A stretch of DNA of 6,024 bases. It comes from Nocardia sp. (GTDB lineage: Bacteria; Actinomycetota; Actinomycetes; Mycobacteriales; Mycobacteriaceae). Below the pieces are notes generated by a model. That model saw nothing but the letters and a program-made list of their open reading frames with translations. It was not told the origin of the DNA and searched no databases. Shown piece after piece: positions 1 to 5,048 of the stretch. The stretch covers positions 1 through 6,024 of the forward strand of contig JABFXT010000151.1 of the NCBI GenBank assembly GCA_013361595.1. The letters are read 5' to 3'. The translations under genes were made by a program, and so were the position numbers. Each line of letters begins with the position of its first letter. Position 1 is the first letter of the stretch.

Positions 1-12
1 ACCCGGGGAGAT

Positions 13-894
13 TCAGTGCTGCCGTTTGAAGGCATTGGCGAAGGCGAATTCCGAACTGTAGCCCACCCGGCGCGCTATCTCGCTGAGCGGAGCGTCGCTC
101 CGGCGCAACAGTTTCGCGGCAACCATCGAACGCCACCAGCCGAGGTAGGTGAGCGGCGGTTGCCCGGTTGTGCCGGTGAAACGCCGGGAGAAGGCGGATC
201 GGGACAGTCCGGCTTCGGCGGCCAGGGTGGCGACGGTCCAGGGATGGGCGGGATCGTCGTGAATCGCACGCAGCGCCGCGCCCAGCGCCGGATCGGTCAA
301 GGCCGCGGCCCAGCCGTGTCCGGCCGGTGGTAGTTCCTCCAGCCAGGTGCGCAGGACGACCAGCAACAGAACATCCAGTAGTGCGGTCACGACCGTATCC
401 GATCCGAGTGTGGGCCTGCTGATCTCGGCTGCGAGCAGGTCGACCGCGCCGCGGAGTTCCGCCGGCCCGTCGAGGCGGGCCGGAAGGTGGATCAGTGCGG
501 GCAGGTCGTGTAGCAGTGGGTGCGTCTGGGATGGATCGAGCCGATAACCACCACACAGTGTCACCGTGATCGGACCCTCGTGGCCCACGGTATCGGTGAC
601 GAACAGGGCGGGATCGGTGAGTGGATCGCAGGCGGGTTCGGCCAGCGGGCCGGTGGGCGAAGCGGATAGGCCGTATCCGTCACCGCGCGGAAAGAACAGC
701 ACGTCACCGACCGTGAACGGGACCGCTGGGCCTTCGTCGGGTCTGAGCCAGCAGCTCCCGCGTAGGACCACCTGAAATCCGGCCGATCCCGGAACAGCTG
801 GGAACCGCTGCCCCCACGGGGCTCGCCATTCGACCCGCGCGGAGGATGCCCGACCGTTCCGCATGAGCGCGATGACATCACTGAGAACATCCAT
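13..894 (-). CDS. AraC family transcriptional regulator with N-terminal cupin (Cupin_6-type) domain, C-terminally clipped
   Basis: DNA-binding regulator of 293 aa, probably ligand-responsive; the effector is unknown. Residues 1-185 look like the AraC-associated cupin domain: the MDVLSDVIALMRNGR opening is typical of the family, followed by GFQVVLRGSCWL and VGDVLFFPRGDGY. Residues 215-293 form the AraC double helix-turn-helix: first HTH around 219-239 (TLAAEAGLSRSAFSRRF), second around 269-292 (SEIARRVGYSSEFAFANAFK). I chose the ATG at 892-894 because family members begin with this MDVLSD-like segment; an in-frame ATG at 955-957 would add 21 residues that overlap the putative promoter. No strong ribosome binding site is seen. 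The protein stops at RQH, just before the conserved GxxPxxYR tail. The next in-frame codons read ISPG, so the TGA probably replaced a GGA glycine codon. It is divergent from the oxidoreductase gene and is its likely regulator. Family confidence is high; whether it is functional is uncertain. Confidence 0.9.
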   Translation of the reverse strand: MDVLSDVIALMRNGRASSARVEWRAPWGQRFPAVPGSAGFQVVLRGSCWLRPDEGPAVPFTVGDVLFFPRGDGYGLSASPTGPLAEPACDPLTDPALFVTDTVGHEGPITVTLCGGYRLDPSQTHPLLHDLPALIHLPARLDGPAELRGAVDLLAAEISRPTLGSDTVVTALLDVLLLVVLRTWLEELPPAGHGWAAALTDPALGAALRAIHDDPAHPWTVATLAAEAGLSRSAFSRRFTGTTGQPPLTYLGWWRSMVAAKLLRRSDAPLSEIARRVGYSSEFAFANAFKRQH

Positions 895-909
895 GGATGA
901 GACGATTGC

Positions 910-915
910 GTATAA
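910..915 (-). promoter_or_regulatory. Possible -10 element of the AraC-type regulator gene
   Basis: On the minus strand this reads TTATAC, the most AT-rich hexamer in the divergent intergenic region. It lies 15 bp before the chosen ATG at 894, giving a very short leader. No good -35 hexamer is visible at the expected distance, so the call is tentative. If it is right, the longer ATG at 957 cannot be the start used from this promoter. Confidence 0.3.
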
Positions 916-927
916 ATCAGCGCTGAT
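916..927. promoter_or_regulatory. Perfect 12-bp palindrome in the divergent promoter region, candidate operator
   Basis: ATCAGCGCTGAT is identical to its reverse complement. It lies between the divergent regulator and oxidoreductase genes. It abuts the possible regulator -10 and ends 6 bp upstream of a possible -35 (934-939) for the oxidoreductase. That position would suit a protein that represses its own gene and activates the neighbour. AraC proteins often bind direct rather than inverted repeats, so a different factor could use this site. Confidence 0.4.
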
Positions 928-933
928 CAAGCA

Positions 934-962
934 TTGTTCGTACATCCCTGGGCTCATACGGT
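934..962 (+). promoter_or_regulatory. Possible promoter of the MDR oxidoreductase gene
   Basis: TTGTTC (934-939) and TACGGT (957-962) are separated by 17 bp, giving a plausible -35/-10 pair about 30 bp ahead of the ATG at 993. Neither hexamer is a strong match to consensus, as expected of an activator-dependent promoter. Confidence 0.3.
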
Positions 963-977
963 GGATCTGCCGAAAGA

Positions 978-986
978 AAGGTGGAG
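978..986 (+). promoter_or_regulatory. Ribosome binding site that decides the oxidoreductase start
   Basis: AAGGTGGAG contains two Shine-Dalgarno-like cores, the second (GGAG, 983-986) ending 6 bases before the ATG at 993. This favours ATG 993 over the in-frame GTG at 981, which lies inside the site itself. Confidence 0.65.
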
Positions 987-992
987 AGCCCG

Positions 993-1892
993 ATGATGCA
1001 AGCGGCAGTGATCAGCGAGTACGGCGACCCGGATGTGATCGTGATGCGTGAGGCACCGATACCGGAGCCGGGCCGGGGCGAGGTACTCGTCCGGATGGCA
1101 GCCACGACGTTCAATGCCTCGGACACTGCGCTGCGTGCCGGGATGCTCCGGGATGTACTGCCCCTGTCGCCGCCTTTCGTGCCGGGATGGGATATCGCCG
1201 GTTCGATCGTGGCGCTCGGCGCCGGTGTGCAGGGTCGGGTGGTCGGTGAGCTTGTGGTCGGTCGGGTCGATGCCGCCGGTGGCGCCGCGGAATACGCTGC
1301 GGTGCCTGCGGAATCGCTCGTTCCCGCACCGCGGAAGGTCCCGCTGGCCCACGCGGCGGCGATCCCGGTCGCGGGACTGACCGCCTGGCAAGCGGTATAC
1401 GAGTACGCCCATATCGAATCCGGGCAGCGAGTGCTGATTGTGGGCGCGGGGGGTTCTGTCGGTATCTTCGCGGTGCAGTTGGCCGCCCGTGTCGGCGCGC
1501 ATGTCATCGCGACGGCGAGTTCGCGTAGCGCCGCCGAAGTACTCGCGGCCGGTGCCGAGGAGGTCGTCGACTACACCGCCGGTCCGCTGCCGGGTGATGT
1601 CGACGTTGTGCTGAACCTCGCCCCGGTGTCATCCGATACCGCCGAGTGGATGGCCGGCCTGGCGCGAACCGGCGTCGCCGTGGTCTCGATAGCCACGCCG
1701 GTCCCGGCTCCGGAGGCCGTGCACTTCACTGCCCGCAACGACCCGCGACAACTCGCCGAGTTGGTGGCCCTGGTGGACGCCGGAGAGTTGTCGGTGGCCA
1801 TCACCGAATCGCAACCGCTGACCGAACTCTCCGCGGTGCACCGACGTAGCGAGGCGGGCGGCACCCGCGGCAATATCCTTCTCGTTCCCTGA
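993..1892 (+). CDS. Zinc-independent MDR-family NAD(P)-dependent oxidoreductase (quinone oxidoreductase-like)
   Basis: Cytoplasmic medium-chain dehydrogenase/reductase of 299 aa; the family reduces quinones, enones or related carbonyls with NAD(P)H. The substrate cannot be told from sequence. Residues 1-115 form the GroES-like domain (EVLVRMAATTFNASD; FVPGWDIAG, matching the family's PGxDxAG). The nucleotide-binding Rossmann fold starts at the glycine-rich GAGGSVGIFAVQLA (151-164). After the next strand comes ATASSRS, where Ser/Arg side chains are compatible with NADPH preference. The zinc-ligand cysteines of alcohol dehydrogenases are absent, as in the quinone oxidoreductase branch. The usual GD near the end of the catalytic domain reads GE here (VVGELVVGR). 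Length is slightly short for the family (about 305-330). The start was chosen from the GGAG ribosome binding site. It is divergent from the AraC-type regulator, which probably controls it. Confidence 0.9.
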   Translation: MMQAAVISEYGDPDVIVMREAPIPEPGRGEVLVRMAATTFNASDTALRAGMLRDVLPLSPPFVPGWDIAGSIVALGAGVQGRVVGELVVGRVDAAGGAAEYAAVPAESLVPAPRKVPLAHAAAIPVAGLTAWQAVYEYAHIESGQRVLIVGAGGSVGIFAVQLAARVGAHVIATASSRSAAEVLAAGAEEVVDYTAGPLPGDVDVVLNLAPVSSDTAEWMAGLARTGVAVVSIATPVPAPEAVHFTARNDPRQLAELVALVDAGELSVAITESQPLTELSAVHRRSEAGGTRGNILLVP

Positions 1893-1912
1893 CGGGCCCG
1901 GTCCTCGAACGC

Positions 1913-1931
1913 CGTTCTTGTCGAACGACAA
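1913..1931 (+). terminator. Weak hairpin just 3' of the oxidoreductase gene
   Basis: Two alternative small hairpins overlap here. CGTTC (1913-1917) pairs with GAACG (1923-1927), and TTGTC (1918-1922) pairs with GACAA (1927-1931) around a GAAC loop. They begin 20 bp after the stop codon. Stems of 5 bp without a T-tract are weak evidence for termination. The two foldings exclude each other. Confidence 0.2.
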
Positions 1932-2027
1932 CGTCGCGGAAGCCTTCGCGGTCTGCCTGGACAACGCCGCGGATCTGCAGGCACTTCAGGGGAATTTCAA
2001 GGGACACGGTCGGTCCGACTTTCGGGT

Positions 2028-2275
2028 TCACGACGGCAGCGCGCTGAGCACCATACGGGTCAGGGTGGCGAAGGATATCTCGATGTCTTCGGCGAGCCGG
2101 AAGCCTCCTTGGGATTCCAGGGTGGCGAAGCCGTGCCCGGCGGCGCGGATGCAGCGGGTGAGGTGCACCGCGTCCGCGCCGGTGACGCCGCAACACTGTC
2201 ACCGCATGGCTCACGTCCACCGCAAGACGGTGAGGGCTGGCACCGACGGCGAGAGATCCCGACGCATTCCACCAT
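2028..2275 (-). pseudogene. Decayed C-terminal fragment of a TetR-family regulator (WHG-domain type)
   Basis: Read on the minus strand, 2198-2028 gives 56 residues ending in a natural TGA. Segments GVTGADAVHLTRCIRAA, GHGFATLESQGGF and ISFATLTRMVLSAL follow the pattern of the WHG domain at the C-terminus of many actinobacterial TetR regulators (DDALHAARALRSALHGFVxLExAGxF...SFxRLVxxLVxxL). In that frame a TGA at 2199-2201 blocks upstream extension. A neighbouring frame (about 2275-2191) carries ASPHRLAVDVSHAVTVLR, which would join on naturally, suggesting a frameshift near 2190. The N-terminal DNA-binding half (roughly 130 aa) is missing; the intact GntR-TetR gene ends 37 bp further upstream. 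Family assignment is from motif memory without a search. Nothing gene-like is visible between 1932 and 2027. Confidence 0.6.
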
Positions 2276-2311
2276 CCCGACAACGAAGTCGCCGAGCGAC
2301 GGACCTTTTGA

Positions 2312-3223
2312 TCAGTGGTGCCGCGGACTGCTGGCCGACCGACGTTTCCCCGTCTTCTGCGGTGCCATCACGATGGTCAGGCCGTCGAGCAGGCGTTCCA
2401 ATCCGAACGCGAACAACGATTCCAGGTCCACTTCCGTGTTCGGTTCGGTGAGCCGAGTGATCAGCGGCCGGTCGACGGCCAGTCGGGCAGCGCCCCATTG
2501 TCTGCTCGTCATTCCGGTGTCCAGTTCGGCGCGGGCTTCGCTTTCGATGTTCATCGCCGTGCCTCGCACGTAGTTGACCAGGGTGGCGTAGGCGTGGAGG
2601 CGGGTGGAGGAGTCCAGTTCCGAGCCGTCGAAGGCGCGTAGCGTCCACAGTCCGTAGGCGATCATTGCCGGCAGGGTGGCCGGACGGGTGATGGACACCA
2701 GCGGCGGCACCCATGGATGACGCTGGTAAACACCCCATTGCAGGTGCGCGGCCACTCGCAGATGCGAGCGCCACACCGCGGCAGGCTCAGGGTAGTCGAT
2801 CTCGGCGAACGCGGCGTCGGCGAGCAGTTGGGTGAGTTCGGCGTCGGCGTCGAGGTGGCGGCGCAGCGTCATCGTCGCGACGCCGAGTTCGGCGGCCACT
2901 GCCCGCAGGGAGAGTGCGGCCAGACCGCCGCTGTCGGCGATCCGCATCGCCGCGCGTACGATCTGCTCGCGTTCGAGCCCCGAGGTGGTGCGCGAGGGCA
3001 ATCGGCGCGCGGCGACCACGGCGCCGACGCGGGGGATGGATTCGATGGTGCCCGAGTGTTTCAGCGCGGCCAGCGCTTTGGTGGCTGTGGCGATGGCGAC
3101 ACCCCATTCGCGCGCAAGGGCCCTGGTGGTGGGGACCGGATCGCCCGGCCCCAGCTCTCCCGTGGCGATGCGCCGCTCGATCTCGGCGACGATTCGGAGG
3201 TAGGGAGGGCGGGGATCGGTCAC
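2312..3223 (-). CDS. GntR-TetR fusion transcriptional regulator
   Basis: DNA-binding regulator of 303 aa combining two regulator families. Residues 5-73 are a GntR winged helix (PPYLRIVAEIERRIATGEL, GDPVPTTRALAREWGVAIAT, then a wing ending GAVVAAR). Residues 83-131 are a TetR-type HTH (REQIVRAAMRIADSGGLAAL, SLRAVAAELGVATMTLRRHL). Residues 138-290 look like a TetR_C_1-type ligand/dimer domain. In the TetR recognition helix the usual LYxHVxxKdeL reads LRRHLDADAEL: the conserved Tyr and Lys are lost, so this HTH may bind DNA poorly. The start is GTG 3221-3223, directly before the GntR domain; the nearby ATG at 3230 reads into a stop after three codons. The gene begins 4 bp after the carotenoid oxygenase stop with no evident ribosome binding site, suggesting co-transcription and translational coupling. 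It probably regulates the oxygenase operon; the ligand may be the oxygenase's substrate or product. Confidence 0.9.
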   Translation of the reverse strand: MTDPRPPYLRIVAEIERRIATGELGPGDPVPTTRALAREWGVAIATATKALAALKHSGTIESIPRVGAVVAARRLPSRTTSGLEREQIVRAAMRIADSGGLAALSLRAVAAELGVATMTLRRHLDADAELTQLLADAAFAEIDYPEPAAVWRSHLRVAAHLQWGVYQRHPWVPPLVSITRPATLPAMIAYGLWTLRAFDGSELDSSTRLHAYATLVNYVRGTAMNIESEARAELDTGMTSRQWGAARLAVDRPLITRLTEPNTEVDLESLFAFGLERLLDGLTIVMAPQKTGKRRSASSPRHH

Positions 3224-3227
3224 ACCG

Positions 3228-4502
3228 TCATGCTGACACGAGTCGGTGGTCGGGTAGCCAGTTGCCGTGCAGACCCAGCGGCACGCGGGCGGGCAGGTGA
3301 ATACGCGCGACAGGTTCACCGGCGAAATCCTGAGCGGCCAGCACGACCAGATCGGCGGCGTTGCGGCGCGGATCGTGTACGTAGGTGAGTAGGTATCCCT
3401 CGTCTTCGCCCGGCCCCGTGGCCGCGAACACCGCCTCGCCCACAGTTTCTTCCACCCCGAACGCGTGCACCTCCGCGCTACCCCGCTGAAAATCGTGCTT
3501 GACCAGCGCGTTGGTGAATGCGTCGTCCGGGGCCGCTCCCTCGGCCGCGAACGGTATCCCGTACAGAGCCGTCGCGGCGCAGTAGCCGTAGCGGTGCGGG
3601 CGGGCGGCGTAGGTGTCGTTGACGCGGGGAAAGTCCTGCGGGCGATCGTCGATGCGTTGCTGCCGGACAGTGCCGGTGGTGATGGTCCAACGATCCAGCA
3701 CCGGCCGGATCGCGCCGGGATCGGCGGGATCGAACGGCCCCTGGGCGGTGACCAGGTCCACGACGACCGAATCACCGTCGTCGTAGGCGTTGAGCGTATG
3801 ACTGACGTGTACAGGGTCGATCTCGTACCAGCGCACCTCCTCACCCGTCCGCGGCATCACGCCCACACGGGTGGGGTGCTCCGGCAGCCATCGGCAGTCG
3901 AACCCGTCGAAACCCAGCGGGGTATCCCAGAGCACCACGTGGTCGCCGGTGAGCGCGAAGTCGTGCAGAAACGGGGTCCGTGTCATCTCGATCGGTACGG
4001 TGCGAACCACCGCACCCGCGGTATCGGTCACGATGTACTGCACGAACTCACGGCCGGGCAGATAGGACAGGGAATGCAACTCCCCCGTGCGTGGGTCGTG
4101 TTTGGAGTGCGCCCCCGCGGTGAAACCCGCCGCCGTCGCTCCCAACTCACAAAATCCTACGGTGTTCAGCTCGTCGTCCAACAATGCCGGCGGCAGTCCG
4201 CCCTCCGCCATGGCGAATATCCGCCCCGCATGCCCGATCACATGCACCATGGGCGCGAACCCTGGGACACGCACGAAACGGTTGCGATACCACTCGGCCC
4301 GCCCCGCGCGCAGCCGCACCCCATGCACCATGCCCTGACCCATCCCCCACACATGGGTGCCCGAGTCCTCCACACCCACGGGGTTGGGACCGTTACGCAC
4401 ATACCGGCCCTCGAGTTCGGCCGGGATTCGCCCGGTCACCGGCAGGTCGTAGGCCGTGGTCTCCACCTCTACCGGCGCGAAATGATCTTCCAGATACCTC
4501 AT
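3228..4502 (-). CDS. Carotenoid/apocarotenoid (RPE65-family) cleavage oxygenase
   Basis: Non-heme Fe(II) dioxygenase of 424 aa that cleaves a double bond of a carotenoid, apocarotenoid or stilbene-like substrate to two carbonyl products. The N-terminus has the family signature (LPVTGRIPAELEGRYVRNGPNP, residues 20-41). The four iron-ligand histidines are all visible: H132 (GAHSKHDP), H180 (FLHDFALT), H235 (SHTLNAYDDGD) and H412 (LHGNWLP). Other family marks are PTRVGVMPR (210-218) and PGEDEGYLLTYVHD (364-377). There is no signal peptide. The start is ATG 4500-4502, where the family's MxRYLxxxFAPV opening begins; in-frame GTG codons slightly upstream are possible, and the ribosome binding site is weak. 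At 424 aa it is a little shorter than typical bacterial members (about 450-500). It is the first gene of a two-gene operon with the GntR-TetR regulator. Carotenoid versus stilbenoid substrate cannot be resolved from this sequence. Confidence 0.93.
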   Translation of the reverse strand: MRYLEDHFAPVEVETTAYDLPVTGRIPAELEGRYVRNGPNPVGVEDSGTHVWGMGQGMVHGVRLRAGRAEWYRNRFVRVPGFAPMVHVIGHAGRIFAMAEGGLPPALLDDELNTVGFCELGATAAGFTAGAHSKHDPRTGELHSLSYLPGREFVQYIVTDTAGAVVRTVPIEMTRTPFLHDFALTGDHVVLWDTPLGFDGFDCRWLPEHPTRVGVMPRTGEEVRWYEIDPVHVSHTLNAYDDGDSVVVDLVTAQGPFDPADPGAIRPVLDRWTITTGTVRQQRIDDRPQDFPRVNDTYAARPHRYGYCAATALYGIPFAAEGAAPDDAFTNALVKHDFQRGSAEVHAFGVEETVGEAVFAATGPGEDEGYLLTYVHDPRRNAADLVVLAAQDFAGEPVARIHLPARVPLGLHGNWLPDHRLVSA

Positions 4503-4559
4503 GAGCACACCGTAGGAACCGGCACCCCGAAGGCGCTCCCGCACAACACAACCATTGCG

Positions 4560-4575
4560 CTGTGCACTAGTACAG
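4560..4575. promoter_or_regulatory. Imperfect 16-bp inverted repeat upstream of the oxygenase operon, candidate operator
   Basis: On the minus strand this is CTGTAC-TAGT-GCACAG: 6-bp arms matching at 5 of 6 positions, with the perfect palindrome ACTAGT inside. It lies 57 bp upstream of the oxygenase ATG and overlaps a possible -10. GntR-family repressors commonly bind short palindromes rich in GTAC/TAGT half-sites, so the operon's own GntR-TetR protein is the natural candidate. That link is inference. Confidence 0.45.
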
Positions 4576-4599
4576 GTCGCCGCACCGCGTGGCAGACAA
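4569..4599 (-). promoter_or_regulatory. Possible promoter of the oxygenase-regulator operon
   Basis: On the minus strand TTGTCT (4599-4594) and TGTACT (4574-4569) are 19 bp apart. The -35 is reasonable, the -10 and spacing are poor. The possible -10 lies inside the inverted repeat at 4560-4575, so a protein bound there would block transcription. Confidence 0.25.
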
Positions 4600-4654
4600 G
4601 CGTTCGGAACGCATCGGTCCACGGACACCCGCGGGCTATCGGAAAGGCGGAATT

Positions 4655-4697
4655 CGATCATCGAGCGCGGCTGAGGAAGCTGCAGGCTCGATGATCG
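4655..4697 (-). terminator. Strong stem-loop, probable terminator
   Basis: A perfect 12-bp inverted repeat (CGATCATCGAGC at 4655-4666 and its complement at 4686-4697) continues inward with GCGGCT/AGCTGC (4667-4672 with 4678-4683; one G-T wobble) around a 5-nt GAGGA loop, with a 2-nt bulge at 4684-4685. That makes 18 paired positions. There is no T-tract on either strand, which is common for actinobacterial terminators. On the minus strand it begins 41 bp after the TGA of the PEP synthase-like remnant, exactly where its terminator would be. It also insulates the oxygenase promoter (below 4600) from transcription coming from the right. Confidence 0.6.
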
Positions 4698-4738
4698 GCC
4701 CCGCCCGGATTGTCGGCACCTTCGAGTCGATCGGTGGT

Positions 4739-4885
4739 TCAGCGGTGGATCGGTCGGCCGGCGAGGGCTTCGGTGACGGTGAGGCTGTCTTCCGCTGCGG
4801 TGCCCATGTCGGCGGCCCAGCGGCTGTGCGCGGGGTGGTCGGCGGCAGGCCCGGCGAACCCGATATCCGGTCGGCAGTGGGGTGA
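4739..4885 (-). pseudogene. Probable C-terminal remnant of a PEP synthase-like (PEP-utilizing) enzyme
   Basis: The minus strand reads 48 open codons to a TGA at 4739-4741, with almost every third position G or C. The segments RPDIGFAGPAADHP, SRWAADMG and EDSLTVTEALAG resemble the end of phosphoenolpyruvate synthase-type enzymes, whose last stretch reads roughly RPVGICGQAPSDHPEFAxWLVExGIDSISVTPDAL. Compared with that pattern there is a Pro for the Gln after GxxG, loss of the catalytic-domain Cys, and about two extra residues before DSLTVT. Upstream codons (from about 4886) do not continue recognisably, and no start or ribosome binding site is apparent. I interpret it as the eroded 3' end of a deleted gene. 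The plus strand over 4589-4885 is also open but its translation resembles nothing I know. Assignment is by motif memory only. Confidence 0.42.
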
Positions 4886-5048
4886 TCCAGATACGCGGCC
4901 GTCCCGCCGCGTGTCGCCCCACCGGCCCGGACCGGCGGACTCCTATCCTGTCCTCGGCGGCGCGACGTTCTCCCGATGTTGCCGTCGTGTCGGTCGAAGG
5001 AGCGGTGAGTAGCGAGCGGTCAGGCGATACGGCACGAAAGGCGGAGAT
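4886..5048. other. Intergenic region upstream of the universal stress protein gene
   Basis: Presumably holds the promoter of the stress protein gene. No convincing -35/-10 pair is visible; TATCCT (4944-4949) and GATACG (5026-5031) are the only -10-like hexamers. Two near-identical 10-mers, GAGCGGTGAG (5000-5009) and GAGCGGTCAG (5014-5023), form a direct repeat with 14-bp periodicity. I found no DosR-type palindrome. To the left, 4503-4654 holds only the operon promoter region described separately. Confidence 0.4.
5036..5046 (+). promoter_or_regulatory. Ribosome binding site of the universal stress protein gene
   Basis: GAAAGG (5036-5041) followed by CGGAG (5042-5046) gives a purine-rich site; GAAAGG ends 7 bases before the ATG at 5049, fixing the start. 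Confidence 0.7.

Noticed and set aside
917..1507. Minus-strand open frames of 182-196 codons opposite the oxidoreductase
   Set aside because: Low-complexity Thr/Ser/Arg-rich translation antisense to a gene with conserved MDR motifs.
2288..2300. Short hairpin GTCGC-CGA-GCGAC after the GntR-TetR gene as terminator
   Set aside because: A 5-bp stem with a 3-nt loop and no T-tract is within chance for this GC content.
1918..2451. Plus-strand open frame of 177 codons across the convergent intergenic region
   Set aside because: No recognisable domain. It runs antisense through both the TetR remnant and the real 3' end of the GntR-TetR gene, and has no convincing ribosome binding site.
3224..3844. 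Long open frame on the minus strand extending upstream of the GntR-TetR regulator, making a 510-residue protein
   Set aside because: The part above 3223 lies within the carotenoid oxygenase gene in another frame and has an Arg/Ser/Thr/Pro-rich shadow composition. The GntR domain starts right at the GTG at 3223.
3465..4694. 409-codon plus-strand open frame opposite the oxygenase
   Set aside because: It is the antisense shadow of a gene with clear catalytic motifs. Its translation has no recognisable domain.
4589..4885. Plus-strand open frame of 98 codons in the gene-free stretch
   Set aside because: It spans the strong hairpin and its translation resembles nothing known; the minus strand of 4739-4885 has more family-like content. 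A real small gene cannot be fully excluded.
4503..4922. Upstream in-frame extension of the carotenoid oxygenase (open to 4922)
   Set aside because: The extension is Arg/Pro-rich without family similarity and would run through the strong hairpin and the candidate promoter; the family's N-terminal motif begins at the ATG at 4502.
4936..4960. Possible DosR-type box (GGACTCCTATCCTGTCC) upstream of the stress protein gene
   Set aside because: The half-sites are too far apart and the second arm does not match the palindromic GGGACT..AGTCCC pattern.
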